A DNA stretch of 64,000 nucleotides from Vombatus ursinus (lineage: Eukaryota; Chordata; Mammalia; Diprotodontia; Vombatidae). The notes below the pieces were generated by a model. The model was not told where the DNA came from. It saw nothing but the letters and a program-made list of their open reading frames with translations, and searched no databases. The DNA lies in assembly GCF_900497805.2 (NCBI RefSeq), contig NW_020954562.1:22842347-22906346 (forward strand), given 5' to 3'. The translations under genes and the position numbers were made by a program. Shown here piece after piece: positions 31,400-42,609 of the stretch. Position 1 is the stretch's first letter, and every line of letters begins with the position of its first letter.

Positions 31400-32165
31400 T
31401 GATAACAAAGTGCAAAGACAATTCTGCACCGTGTATCCCATCATGAAGTGTGAAAAAGCTTTCTGAACTAGAAAAGCACCTTTGCCACTGGCAGGGGAAA
31501 GATTAGCTACATCTCTGACAGTCTTAAAAGAAAAAAAAGCTGGCTAGAGAAGAGAATAGCTCAAGTTTGAAACATGGAAGCCAGGGAGCAGCACTTTTAA
31601 GAGTCATCTCTTTACAGGGATCACAGAAGGTGATCACAAAGGACAGAGGGTAGGTTTTTTTTTCTTCTTTAAACCCTGTCTCCCATACATAATATCAATC
31701 ATGGCATTTCAGCTACTCACCCAGTAGAAAACACTGCATCCAGTAGGAAAAAGGTCAAGGCATATAACACAAACATTCTTCAGACAGACATAGATACAGA
31801 CAGGCAGCATTCTTTCCATTACATATTTTGTTCTACAAAACTAGTTGATTTTTCCATTTTCCAAACTTGGGCTTCCAGCTATGTAACTGACTTTTAGGAC
31901 TGCTCCACCAATCATAGCCACAGTCTCACCTTTGAGACTCCCTCAGAGTTTTGGTCCTCTATACCTTGTAACATCCATTGTCTGCTGCAGCCTTTTCCCC
32001 CTGGGAGATCCTTTACTCTGTCTTTCTTTTCCCATTGATGAGTTCCTCCTAAGGCCTCTATTTGGGGAAGGTTCTCAGGCTGGATAACTTTCTTTCCTCT
32101 CCTGGCTTTGCTTCTGACTTGCTGGACTTTAACACCATACTTTTACAGTGGGTACCTTCATCCCC
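31400..32165. other. Unassigned sequence
   Basis: About 0.77 kb with no gene or named repeat recognised. Confidence 0.5.
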
Positions 32166-32170
32166 TAAAC

Positions 32171-32345
32171 CAGGTAGGGAACCTGTGGCCTTGAGGCCAC
32201 AGGTTGCCCTCTAGGTCCTCAAGTGCAGCCCTTTGACTGAATCCAAACTTCAAAGTGAAGGATTCAAAGTGATTCAATCAAAGGGCTGCACTCAAGGACC
32301 TAGAGGGCCACATGTGGCCTTGAGGCCATGGGTTCCCCACACCTG
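32171..32345. mobile_element. Palindromic hAT-type element
   Basis: A 175-bp inverted structure starting 'caggtagggaacctgtgg' and ending 'gggttccccacacctg'. Both halves carry 'ggccctctaggtcct'-like and 'gcagccctttga'-like blocks in opposite orientation, about 85% matched. Ends of the form CAGG...CCTG suit a non-autonomous hAT (Charlie-like) element. The expected 8-bp duplication is not clear (ccctaaac versus ctaacttc). Confidence 0.85.
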
Positions 32346-32374
32346 CTAACTTCTCACTACTTTCCAGCTCATTT

Positions 32375-32506
32375 TCATATGTTGTCTTCCCCTGTTAGAT
32401 TATAAGCTCCTTGAGAGCAGGGACTCTGTTTCTTTTTGCATGTATTCATAGTACTCAGCACAGTGCTTAGCACATAAATGCTTAATAAATGCTTGTCATC
32501 TACCAG
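32375..32506 (+). mobile_element. L2 LINE 3' end, sense
   Basis: 'ttataagctccttgagagca', 'gggactctgtttctttttgc' and 'cagtgcttagcacataaatg' with a terminal 'aataaatgcttg'. Clear L2 3' UTR. Confidence 0.8.
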
Positions 32507-32621
32507 CCTACTTGTATTTTCCTATTTTTGCACTTTTGTTTATAGTGTAATAATTGGGATGTCTTCTCCTTTATCCTTCTCTGTTTAGTGAATCTGTCAC
32601 ATCTTTCAAGGAAAGTTCTTG

Positions 32622-32742
32622 TTGTTAGTCATGTCTGACTCTTAGTGATCCTGTGGACCATAGCACACTAATAGTGTTCATAGAGTATTACTTGGCAAAG
32701 ATCCTAAGATGGTTTGCCATTTCCTATTCCATTTTTTAAAAT
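32622..32742 (-). mobile_element. RTE/Bov-B-like 3' end fragment, antisense
   Basis: 'gttgttagtcatgtctgact', 'cttagtgatcctgtggacca' and 'ggcaaagatcctaagatggt' followed by 'ttgccatttcctattcc' are the complement of the RTE/Bov-B 3' end. 'gtggaccatagcacac' is more like the LINE than the MAR1 SINE. Confidence 0.62.
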
Positions 32743-33600
32743 AATTTCCAAAATAATTTTTATTTTCAGGATTCTGTACTTCAGTTCTCCTTATTCTGTA
32801 TAGTCTTGGTACCCTGGAGTCATCTAGTATGATGGGCAGCTATGAGATTGACCTTTTGCTGGGGCATCTCTTTGAATGGTAGATAGTTTTCTAATATGCT
32901 GGTGATTACCTCCTCTGAAGGGATGCTCCACAGGATTCATGGCAACAACCCATTCTTGGCCTTATTTCTCTTGGCCCGGTATTTGTGATAAGTACAATCT
33001 GCCTTAAGGATGGGTTTATCGATATGACCTTGTCCAGTAACGACATCAACTACAACTCTGTTTGCAGAGGAGATCACTTGCTTAGAGCCTAAAAGTAGCT
33101 TCACCAGTGTTTTCTTGGTTTCAGGATTGTGTGAAATCACTGTGGAATGGTTTCCAGATGCACAGGCAAGCTTACCCTGGTCCCCAGGCCTTTCTTCAAC
33201 ACAGCACACTATGGTCCTTTCAGGCATAGTGCCAACTGGGAGGACATTGCCAATGTTGAGCTGAGCTTTCTTACCACAGTATGCAAATTAGCCAGTATGG
33301 ATACATTCAGCAACAATAAACAACTCTGGCATCTTTTTAAATTGGTAAGGATATTTGAAGCTACTTTTGTAAGAAGATCCCTTCAACCTGGATCATGGAT
33401 TATTTCCTTTACAATACCCTTAATGTAATTATACCTCTTGGTGAAGTCGACAGCCCAGAGTTTGGCGACCCCTTTCCTGCACTTCACATGAGTTTGGAAG
33501 ATGGAGCCCACACCCTTCCTCTGACCACAGATCACTCAGCGTATCTTAAGTGGTCTGGCTCTGCACTTGCTAGAAAGAGGCTTCTCCAATGTTTTAAGAC
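32735..33600 (-). pseudogene. RPL8: Processed pseudogene of ribosomal protein L8
   Basis: The minus strand encodes a decayed copy of RPL8 (uL2), a large-subunit ribosomal protein of about 257 residues that binds 28S rRNA near the peptidyl-transferase centre. Recognisable pieces in order are [81 protein letters not shown] and TKTIQNKEN before a stop at 32781-32783. The start codon equivalent near 33550 is lost. In-frame stops replace an Arg codon (33383-33385), a Gln codon (33288-33290) and an Arg codon near the C-terminus. Frame shifts lie near 33350 and after residues AKRN. The longest open piece is 32937-33227. There are no introns, and the short 3' UTR holds an AATAAA (complement 32759-32764), so it is a retrocopy. 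It is not expected to make protein. Confidence 0.96.
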
Positions 33601-33715
33601 AAACAGAAGTTAAATGACTTGTCCAGGATTACACAACTGGTAAGCTTCTGAGACCAGACTTGAATTCAGGTCTTCCTGACCCCAGGCCCAGCACTCGAGC
33701 CACCTAGCTTCTTCC
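33601..33715 (-). mobile_element. MIR-class SINE, antisense
   Basis: 'aagttaaatgacttgtccag', 'gattacacaactggtaagct' and 'gaattcaggtcttcctgacc' followed by 'cactcgagccacctagct'. It abuts the 5' end of the RPL8 retrocopy. Confidence 0.8.
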
Positions 33716-33724
33716 TTCAAAGAT

Positions 33725-34005
33725 AAAGTGAAAAACTGTCTTCTCCATGAATCCTTCTGTAATTCCCTCTACTCCCATAAGAGGTTTCTATTTAATTTGA
33801 CTTGATAGCTCATATTCTATTATATTCTATCTTATATTTAGCTGTGCTTGTTCTGTCTCTACCACCTGACCTATAGATACATTGAAGATTCAGGCCACAT
33901 TTCATTTATCTTTTTTTTTAATCTCCTACAATTACTGATAGAGTATTCTACATAGAATAAGTGATTGGCAAGTGCTTATTGAATAAAGAAGTGAAGGAAG
34001 GTCTG
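33725..34005 (+). mobile_element. L2 LINE 3' region, sense
   Basis: 'tctccatgaatccttctgta', 'attccctctactcccataag' and the end 'ggcaagtgcttattgaataa' are in L2 3' UTR order. Confidence 0.62.
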
Positions 34006-34254
34006 GTGGCAGCAAATTTTCCAATTAGGGTAGGTAAACCTCAAATATATAAATTTAATTTTAGATTATATCTATACGTAGAAAATTAGCAAATTGACTT
34101 GTTCAAACATCTGATAAGAACCTTCTCAAATAGTTTATCTGTATTTTTAAACTTTCTGGTGAATTGTAATAGCCTTATAGAAGAAAATGCCTTGGAATAC
34201 TTGAGATAACCCAAGTACATGGGCATACTAAATTCTTGGAGTTTAGAGTTGTTG

Positions 34255-34378
34255 GAGATCTCAGACATGCTCTATTCCATCCTCTTTATTTGACAGATAG
34301 TCAAACAGAGTTCCTTTGATGGGAAGTGACTTGTTTTAGATTCCAGAATTTGTCTTTGGGAGCATCTGTCCTACTTAA
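34255..34378 (-). mobile_element. MIR3-like fragment, antisense
   Basis: 'ttggagatctcagacatgct', 'ttatttgacagatagtcaaa' and 'gggaagtgacttgttttag' fit antisense MIR3. Diverged. Confidence 0.48.
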
Positions 34379-34544
34379 GTGTGAAAACATACATATCAGT
34401 CTAGAGGAGGCACTTGGCAAATACTTACTAAAATGAATTAGAGGGAATATTAGCTAATAGAAAGGAATTGAGAAGAAATGAAAATATTATTCTAATGTTA
34501 GTTGCTATTGGCAATATTAATAACTTGTTTCTGTAGCTCTTTTA

Positions 34545-35395
34545 TTAATCAATTAATAAGTATTTATTAAGTGCTTACTTTGTGCCAGGCACTGGGCTAT
34601 GTGCTGGGGAAGCAAGTACAAAGAAAGAAAAGAAAATCTCTACTTGTAACAAGCTTACATTCTGAGTGAGACAACAAGTATATATAAATCTATACAAAGC
34701 ATAAATATAAATTTAATACATACAAATATGTACAAAGTAGTTAAATACCAGGTAATTAGGGAAGAGAGAGCACCTGCAGTTGGTATGATCAGGGAAGATT
34801 TCATGCAGAGTTGCATCTTAAAGGAAGTGAAGATTCTGGTAGGCAAAGTAAAGAGATTTGTGGAAGACATAGAGGATGGCTAGTTTAAATGCATGTGATG
34901 AGATATGACATTTCATGAGTGAAGAACAGAGACAAACCCAATGGAGAATAAAAGGTTTTAAAAACTGAATATAGGAATATACATGCTATCCTAGAAGAAA
35001 GAGGAAGTGACTGGATGTGGTTTAATAAGGGGAATCCCATGGTCAGATCTGTGCTCAAAGAAAGCTGTGTTGATAGCAGTATATAGGAGGGGCTGGAATT
35101 ATGAGAGACATGAGGCAGAGAGACCAATTGGGATGCTGCTACAAAATTCTTGGCAAAAGATGGCAGTTACATGAATGAAGAAAAAGGAGTTAGACATGAG
35201 AGACATGAAAGCAGAAATGACAAGATTTGGCAAATCTTTGAACATGTGGAGTAACAGAGAGTGAGGAATCCATGATAATACTCATAGCTAGGAAACTGCA
35301 AGACTGAAAGGACAGTAGTGCCTTTGACAGAATTCAAGGAATCTAGAAGAGTTTTCCTGGCTCTGAGCCCAGTTCTCCAAACACTATTCACATTC
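34545..35395 (-). mobile_element. L2 LINE, antisense, 3' UTR and RT end
   Basis: It starts with the antisense L2 tail ('taagtgcttactttgtgcca', 'ggcactgggctatgtgctgg'). It continues through 'cagggaagatttcatgcaga', 'tcccatggtcagatctgtgc' and 'agagaccaattgggatgctg' into sequence opposite the reverse-transcriptase C-terminus. About 850 bases, with no surviving frame. Confidence 0.8.
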
Positions 35396-35397
35396 CA

Positions 35398-35720
35398 TTC
35401 TTACATATATGTATACATATGCATATACATGTATATAGTACATTGTACACCTATACAAACATATATTTGCACACACATATATGTATGCATACATGGCAAC
35501 ATGTACAATAAATATACTTATACATATATATACATACTTACACATATGCATACATGTACATGCATTCCCATCCATTTTCATATCTACATACACATACACA
35601 TCTATTCCCACATCTTTGTTTATATATATGTATATAATATATATATATACATGCAAATAAATATATATGTACATATAAATGTGGATGAATGTGTATAAAT
35701 GTATGTCAATGTTTACAGGC
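35398..35720. repeat. Degenerate ATACAT/TATA microsatellite region
   Basis: About 320 bases of imperfect TACATA, CATATA and TATATA units with small unique interruptions. Long frames on both strands (126 codons +, 112 codons -) are Y/I/H-rich translations of the repeat. It lies at the 5' edge of the antisense L2. Confidence 0.9.
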
Positions 35721-35737
35721 ACATATTTACATTTATA

Positions 35738-35880
35738 ATAATTTTACAGATGAGCAAATTAAGGCCCAGGGAGTTTAAGTGATTTTCCCAGGTTCACCCA
35801 GCTAATAAATATCAAGGGTCGGATTTGAGCCCATGTTATTTGATTCAAAATCCACTAATCTTTCCACTGGGTTATGGGGA
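35738..35880 (-). mobile_element. MIR-class SINE, antisense
   Basis: 'ttttacagatgagcaaatta', 'aggcccagggagtttaagtg' and 'atttgagcccatgttatttg' with a head complement 'ctttccactgggttatgg'. Confidence 0.75.
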
Positions 35881-35881
35881 T

Positions 35882-35904
35882 TACACACACACACACACAC
35901 ACAT
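35882..35904. repeat. (CA)n microsatellite
   Basis: A short, uninterrupted CA run. Confidence 0.93.
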
Positions 35905-35989
35905 ATACACTCACCCCTCCCACCCCATACCTACTATACATATACAAAGCTCCACAGATGCAGATGAGCAATTTGTCTCTTTCTTATCA

Positions 35990-36116
35990 TCCTAAATAGT
36001 TACCTTGGACATCAGAATTTAAGTGTCTTGCCCATAGTCACATAAGTCTAAGAAGCAAAACTTAATCCAAAGTCATTCTGATTTTAAAGCCATCTCATTA
36101 TTCACTATATTATGAT
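35990..36116 (-). mobile_element. MIR-class SINE fragment, antisense
   Basis: 'aatttaagtgtcttgcccat', 'agtcacataagtctaagaag' and 'catctcattattcactatat' are weak antisense MIR landmarks. Confidence 0.5.
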
Positions 36117-36119
36117 ATT

Positions 36120-36900
36120 TTTCTGTTTGCTTATTTCTGGTTTGTGTGAGATTGATAAAAATCATAGACCATAAAAAGAAGGGATGTTACAATCTGAATT
36201 GGTAAAAGAAACATTGATATAAATGAAATTATACGTAATTGAAGAGTTGAAGTAGAGATCAAGATGTAGCAATTTGAAACAAAATCAGAATTTTCCTCTA
36301 CAATTTTCATCATTTGGGTGATTAAATAAAGTGCAATGAATTATATATTATTTATATTGACTAGTTTTTTTTAAAAATTCTCTTATAATTCCTAGTACAT
36401 TTTTCACTGCAAAGTTATTGATGCTCACTTGTCAACGACTCAGTATTGTCAGAAACTTAACAAGCAGTATAGCTCTCCTAAAAGGTTTTATTTGATTTTT
36501 CACTTCTTTATTCCATGATCCAGATCTACCACATCAGAATTTGGCAATCTATGGAATGCATGTTAAAAATAGTGAGCAGGCAAATTTCTGCCACTGCATC
36601 CCAGTCTTTGCTACTGGGTACAAGGTCACATCCAATCTCCTGCCACCACCCTCTCTCCAAAGGTACAGAGTTTTGGTATGTCATTTTTAAAAGGTCACCA
36701 GTGCTCTAAGTTATAGGGGAGAAGATTTAATAGCCATTGTAAAAATCCTAAATATAACTGACAATAGCTAATTTATATGGAGACCATCATTCGACATTCA
36801 TTTGGAAAGTTGTGGAGAGATGGGAATAGAATTTTCTGGAGACTATAGAGTTTGAAATTTAGGGGCCAAACAGATTACATAAGTACAAGCTAGATAGAGA
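36120..36900. other. Unassigned sequence
   Basis: About 0.78 kb with no recognisable gene or named repeat. Confidence 0.5.
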
Positions 36901-36914
36901 TGGAATTTCCTATT

Positions 36915-37137
36915 TATTTATTTATAGTTTTCAACATGGACTTGCACAGGATTCTGAGTTCCAAATTTTCTCCCCATCTGTCCCCTCCTCCCCAACCCAT
37001 GACAATGTGCATTCTGATTATTCTTCTGCCAATCTGCCCTCCCTTCTGTTACCCCCTCACCCTTCTGTTTCCCCTTCCCTTTCTATTTTCTTGTAAGGTA
37101 AGATAGATTTCTATGCCCCAATACCTGTGTATCTTAT
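36915..37137 (-). mobile_element. HAL1/L1-type LINE, 3' piece
   Basis: On the minus strand this is an L1-type 3' tail ('gagttccaaattttctcccc' in the + sequence) joined to the pyrimidine-rich segment found downstream of ORF1 in the neighbouring elements ('caatctgccctcccttctgt', 'ggtaagatagatttctatgc'). It ends where the 3' end of a second such element begins. Confidence 0.7.
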
Positions 37138-38463
37138 TTCTCAGTTGCATGTAAAACAATAACATTTGTTTTTTAAAACTTTGAGTTCCAAATTCTCTAC
37201 CTTCCTGCCTCCCCACACATTGTCATTGAGATGGCAGGCAATTTGATATAGTTTATACATGTGCAGTCATGCAAAGCACTTCCATAATAGTCATGTTGTG
37301 AAAGACTAAATGTATTTCCCTCCATCCTATCCTGCACCCTGTTTTTTTCTATTTATTCTATTCTCTCCTTTGATCCTGTCTCTCTTCAAAAGTGTTTGAT
37401 TCTGATTGCCCCCTCCCCCAATCTGCCCTCCCTTCTGTCACTCTCCACTCTCTTATCTCCTCCCCCATTACTTTCCTATAGGGTAAGACAGATTTCCATA
37501 TCCAATTGAGTGTGTTTGTTATTCCCTCCTTAAGCCAAATCTGATGAGAGTAAGGTTTATTCATTCTCTCTCACTTCCTCCTCTTCCCCTCCACTATAAA
37601 AGCTTTTTCTTGTCTTTTTTATGTGAGGTAATTTACCCCATTCTACCTCTCCTTTTCTCTTTCTCCCAGTACATTCCTTTCTCAATCCTTAATTTTATTT
37701 TTTAGATATCATCCCTTCATATTCAGCGCACCCTGTGCCTCTGTCTATATATATTCCCTGCAACTGTGTGATAATGAGAAAGGTCTCATGAGTTACAAAA
37801 ATCATCTCTCCATGTAGGAATGTAAACAGTTCCACTTTAACAAGTCCTTTATGATTTTTCTTTCCTGTTTACTTTTTCATACTCCTCTTAAGTCTTGTAT
37901 TTGAAAGTCAATATTCTATTTATCTCTGACTTAAGTATTCTTTAAATTCTCTACATCGTTGAATGTCAATTCCCCCCCTCATTAATTACTCTCAGTTTTG
38001 CTAGTAGGTGATTATTGTTTTTAATCCTAGCTCCTTTGCTAGATCTTGTGTTATCCTGATTGTGTTTCCACAATACTTGAATTATTTCTTTCTGGCTCCT
38101 TGCTAGATCTGGGAACTCTGGAATTTGACTATAATATTCCTGGAAGTTTTCCTTTTGAGACCTATTTTAGGAGGAGGTCAGTGGATTCTTTAAATTTTTA
38201 TTTTACCCTCTGGTTCTAGAATATCAGGGCAGTTTTCCTTGATAATTTCTTGAAAGATAATGTCTAGGCTCGTATTTTGATCATGGCTTTCAGATAGTCC
38301 AACAATTTTAAAATTCTCTCTCCTGAATCTATTTTCTAGGTCAGTTGTTTTTCCAATGAGGTATTTCACATTGTCTTTTATTTTTTTTTCATTCTTTTGG
38401 TTTTGTTTTATAATTTATTGATTTCTCATAGAGTCATTAGCTTACATTTGCTCCATTCTGAAA
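37138..38463 (-). mobile_element. HAL1-type LINE, 5'-truncated in ORF1
   Basis: The minus strand carries part of ORF1 (about 37950-38463), a purine-rich non-coding segment (about 37310-37900) and an L1-type 3' UTR (37138-37300; + text 'gcaggcaatttgatatagtt', 'tacatgtgcagtcatgcaaa'). No ORF2 sequence lies between ORF1 and the 3' UTR, the HAL1 (half-L1) layout. ORF1 landmarks on the + strand are 'ttctagaatatcagggcagt' and 'ggtcagttgtttttccaatg', matching those at 61.5-61.7 kb. Confidence 0.82.
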
Positions 38464-38705
38464 CCAGCCAGACTCTGATGCTTTTAGGGACACTTTGACC
38501 ATAATTTGACTTTGCTCTAGATACTGTTTCTCCTTTTCCTTGATACTACAGGAGCCTGTCCATCAGAACTCATCTTTCCTAGCCAATATTGGTCAACTTA
38601 TCATACAGAATGCAATCTAATACCATCCACTGATGTTACCCCAAGGACAGGACTCTGTCAGGGATAGGACTCTGTCTTCTCCAGCTCATTTTCAAATGAG
38701 CAGCT

Positions 38706-38829
38706 AACTCAGACAGGGTTAAGTGATTTTCCCAGGGTCATACAGCTGAGGACAGATTTGAACTCAGGAAAATGACTCTTCCTGACTCCAGGCCTGGCAT
38801 TCTATGCACTTATCCACCTAGCCACCCTG
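38706..38829 (-). mobile_element. tRNA-type SINE (MAR1/WSINE1 class), antisense
   Basis: 'cagggttaagtgattttccc', 'agggtcatacagctgaggac' and 'tccaggcctggcattctatg' ending in 'ccacctagccacc'. Tail region short or missing. Confidence 0.8.
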
Positions 38830-39485
38830 CCCTGACAAAACTAGAGCTATCTAAACCAAATATAATCTTTTTTCATTAAATCAATATTGCTTATATTTGG
38901 TTATGTTAATCATATGTAAATTGTGTTCTGTGTGGTAATCTGTTTGTCCACTGACATGCACTGTAAAATTGGGGCTTCTGCCTTCCTCATCTTATGCTTG
39001 TTCCTGAGATTAAATTGAAAATATCAGGGAAGAAAAAAAAAGATTTGGTATTCTACAATATTTGGCCAAATGTTAGGTACCATGTAATTCCAAATCCTAT
39101 CAAAGATTCATTCTAGAGAGCTACCGTCATGGTGGGATGTAAACATCATTGGACTGAGAATCAGGACACAACTCTATTCCAAGTATTCTATTACACCACG
39201 ATAAGTATCTGAACAAATAGCCATGTCCATGTAACTCAACTTTGAAATATAAATTGCTGATCTGAATTTGTGTGGTTAAGTTCACATTGGTGTATTACCC
39301 ACATTGATGAAATACCAGGCAGCTATTTCCTCATTTATAAAGTGAAGGTTTTGAATCAATTGCTTTGTAAAGTTCCCATTAGACTTAAAATAATATCATA
39401 TGTAAAATACTTTACAAATATTCAGGTGTAGAATTTTAACATTTTATAAAAATCATGATGGGTATTTATTAAAATTCTGTTATTG
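38830..39485. other. Mostly unassigned sequence
   Basis: It may hold a MIR split by about 130 bases (39130-39185 and 39320-39420). No gene seen. Confidence 0.4.
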
Positions 39486-39786
39486 TGCTATTTTTTATTT
39501 GTATTTTTTATTTTAAACTTAAATACAAAATAAAAAGGAAAAAAGAAACAAACTTAAATGCTAAAACTAAAATAATACAAAATAAGAAAAGAAAAAAAAG
39601 CACTGCTATGTTAAAAACATAATGTGAGAGAGGATTCAAAATGTACAGCAATAAATTTCCATTTCAAGAAAGTCTATATAATAAATACTACATCTTTTCT
39701 TTGCTTCCTTGTAAGTTTTCTTTTGTTCTCTGTTGTGCACTTTTTACTTCCCCCCCCAGGCTATAATTAAGTATGAATACACACTT

Positions 39787-39937
39787 TTTTTTTTTTTTTA
39801 GGCAATTGGAATTAAGTGACTTGCCCAGGATCACACAGCTAGTAAGTGTCAAGCGTTTGGTCTGAGGCCAGATTTGAACTAAGTTACTCCTGACTTCAGG
39901 GCCGGTGCTCTATCCACTACTCCACCTAGCTGCCCTG
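39787..39937 (-). mobile_element. WSINE1-like SINE with perfect 10-bp duplication
   Basis: Antisense copy: T run, 'gaattaagtgacttgcccag', 'gtgtcaagcgtttggtctga', 'gacttcagggccggtgctct' and the head complement 'ccacctagctgccc'. The 10-mer ATACACACTT occurs at 39777-39786 and 39938-39947, a perfect target-site duplication. It is inserted in the HAL1 3' region. Confidence 0.95.
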
Positions 39938-40132
39938 ATACACACTTATGTACACATACACATGTGTACATAAATATACACACACATATATATATACACA
40001 TATACAGACATATATGATTAAATATATACATAAACACACATAAACCCATACATATATACACTTACATGTACATATACTTAGAAATTGATAATCATAGTCA
40101 TATATAGACATATACATTCTTACACATCTATT
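39938..40132. repeat. ACATATAC-type microsatellite
   Basis: Imperfect CACATA, TATACA and ACATAT units. The two minus-strand frames over it are repeat translations. Confidence 0.88.
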
Positions 40133-40703
40133 TAAGACTGTACTATATTTATTTATCCTCTGTTCCTCTGAGGGTGGATAACCTTTTCCTTCATAAGTCT
40201 GAGTCTTTCCATATTTTTTTCAAGTCCACCAACTCATCATTTCCTACTCCAGAACAATATTCCCACCTTATAGTGTCCAGTTGTTTTAAATAGTCCAAAA
40301 CAATTGATAAATATGGCTAACACATAGTGTAGTTTCCCTATTTTTCTCTTTTGATTAAATCTCTTTTAGCCTTAACTTTGAACAAAGTCATGATTACCAC
40401 CCTTGCTCCTTTTTCTCTAACAAATTCAACTTCTGATCTTTATTTTATGTTTGTGCATGTCTCTTATTTCCTATCCCTCCTGACTCTTCTACTTTACTTC
40501 TATCCACTACCTTGCCCTCCTATTACTTAACCTACCCCCAGCCCCCAAGGGTCCCTCCCTTGTCTTCTCTTTCCCATTAATCTAAACACTCTTCTATACA
40601 CCCCTTTTAATCTATTATCTCACCCTCTCTTCTAATGATCCCTCCCTTATCCTCTCCCTTTCCTCTTAGAGTTTTATTTCTTTCTGAATTAAGAAGATTT
40701 TAA

Positions 40704-40782
40704 TACATATATATGTATATATGTATGTGTGTATGTATATGTATACGTATATGTATATGTATATGTATATGTGTATGTATTG
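40704..40782. repeat. (TATATG)n-type microsatellite
   Basis: Imperfect GTATAT and ATATGT units inside the HAL1-type element. Confidence 0.9.
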
Positions 40783-41169
40783 TTCCCTCTAGAACCCATT
40801 TCTAGTGAAAATAGGTTTCCAGAACTACCAGCCCTCCTCCCAAATCTAATTCCTCTGTGTAGGTTCATCCTCTTGCACCTAATTTGTATAAGATAATCAC
40901 TTATTTTAGCTGTTCTTAAATTATTTTACTTTTTAAAATCATGTCATACTAAGGTCTACCTCAATCTTTCTTAATGATCTACCCAATTATTAATAACAAT
41001 CTTAGACATACATTTTATACATATAAAAGGTAAACAGTCTGTCCTTATTGAGTCCCTCATAATTAGTCTTTGGTATATAACTTATTTTTCTCTTGGTTCT
41101 TGTATGTCAAATCTTCTGTTAAGTTCAGTTTGTTTTGACAAAATTTTAAACAAAATCCTGACAATTCAC

Positions 41170-41980
41170 TAAATGTCTTTTTTTTTCCATTCAGGATTAT
41201 ACTTAGCTTTGCTGGGTATGATATTTCCAGCTGGAACCCCAATTCTTTTGTTCTTCAATATATAATATTTTAAGACTTGCAGTCTTAGTGTCACTGCTGC
41301 TAGGTCTTGTGTAATTCTAATTGTGGCACTAGCATATTTAAATTATTTTTTTTCTTGTAGCTCATAATATTTCATCCTTGAGCTGGGGTTTTTGGAGCTT
41401 GACTATAATATTCTTGTGAGTTTTCCTCATAGGATCTCTTTCAAGTGGTGAACAATGGATTTTTTTTTATTATTTCTACTTCTGCTTCTTGTTCTAATGC
41501 TTCAGGAAAATTTTCTTTAATTATTTCTTGTATCATTGTATAAAAATTCTTTTTTTATCATAGCTTTCAGGTAGTCTGATTACTTTCATGTTTTCTCTTC
41601 TTGATCTGTTCTCCAGATCAATTGTGTTTCTTAAGAGATATTTCACTCTCTTCTATTTTTTCATTCTTTATATTTTATTTTATTATTTCTTTATTTCTTA
41701 TAACTTTGTTAGTATCTCCTTGCCCAATTCTGATTTTCAAGGAATCATTTTCTTCCTTAAGATTCTGGATCTCCTTTTCTAATGGTTTACTGTTTTCATA
41801 ATCTTCATATTTTTCTTGGATTGCTCTTATTTTTTAAATTTTTTTTCTAAATCTCTTATTTGATTTTTAAAGTCTTTTTTAAAAGTTTTTCTATGAACTC
41901 TTTTAGGGAAGATGAGCATATTGTGTTACTTTTTGGGTTTCTTTGCTTCAGTATCCTCCTCTGAAGATGAACCCCAGTCT
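41170..41980 (-). pseudogene. LINE ORF1 remnant (older HAL1)
   Basis: Decayed ORF1 of the L1 clade, an RNA-binding trimeric coiled-coil chaperone in live elements. Coiled-coil text lies at about 41800-41650 (minus strand) and the central RRM-like region at about 41480-41370 with RDPMRKTHKNIIVKLQKPQ. Several frame changes and stops separate the parts. It resembles ORF1 of the element at 59.5-63.2 kb but is more diverged. Confidence 0.72.
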
Positions 41981-42609
41981 TCTCTATTCCCATAGTAATT
42001 TTTTTTTAATTTGTAGCAGCTTAGTTTTTGTAATCCCCTCTAGCCCTAGGATATGAGGGATGGTGCCTCTGGTCTCAGATCCTCCTTCAGTTCTCCCGTC
42101 TGACCTGTAACCAAAACCAAAACCTCTAGCTTCTTGTAAGTGCCCACAGCCAATTGCTTCTGCACCCACCAGGCATGTGTGGGTTCTTTCTTGCTCCTAC
42201 TGCATCTCCACAGCATAGCTGGGTCTGGAATTCCTTGTCAGCAGAGGTTCCCTTAATCTTCTTGGTCTCAGACCCCCAACTCCCCTCACTGTCCCATGGG
42301 TAAAAGTTTCTGTGGCTAGGCCTGAGGCAGCCTCCCAACCCTGCTAACCCTGGGGCTTACCACTTGTTTAAGTGGAACTATCCTGGATATATTTATTCTT
42401 CACAGGGACCAAACTTCATCCTGAGATTTTTCTTCACATCTCTTATTGTTGCAGGAGGACCACTGTTCTGCCCCTACTCTATTTTTTTTTTTTACTGCTC
42501 TATATTTGGCCTGAGGTGCTATTATTATCTTATTTGTCCAGGAAATCTGGAGAGCTTCAATTTTCTGACCTACTCTGCCATCCTCCCAGAATCTTCTATT
42601 CTACTATTT

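Larger units (their letters stand above)
39490..42605 (-). mobile_element. HAL1-type LINE, older subfamily, nearly complete
   Basis: The 5' end on the minus strand lies near 42605 (complement of 'gccatcctcccagaatcttc', an L1-like 'ggatggcagagtagg' start). It is followed by a 5' UTR to about 42000, ORF1 (about 41980-41170), a pyrimidine-rich (+) non-coding stretch and an A/T-rich 3' end near 39490. ORF1 is supported by translated pieces such as EKEIQNLKEENDSLKIRIGQ (coiled coil) and RDPMRKTHKNIIVKLQKPQ (central domain). No ORF2 is seen. A WSINE1 (39787-39937) and two AT-rich microsatellites sit inside it. Confidence 0.8.

Noticed and set aside
33147-33428. A 93-codon plus-strand frame
   Set aside because: It lies opposite the RPL8 retrocopy, so it is a shadow frame.
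35318-35722. Frames of 126 (+) and 112 (-) codons, the longest here
   Set aside because: Both are translations of the ATACAT-type microsatellite; composition is Y/I/H/M and both strands are open together.
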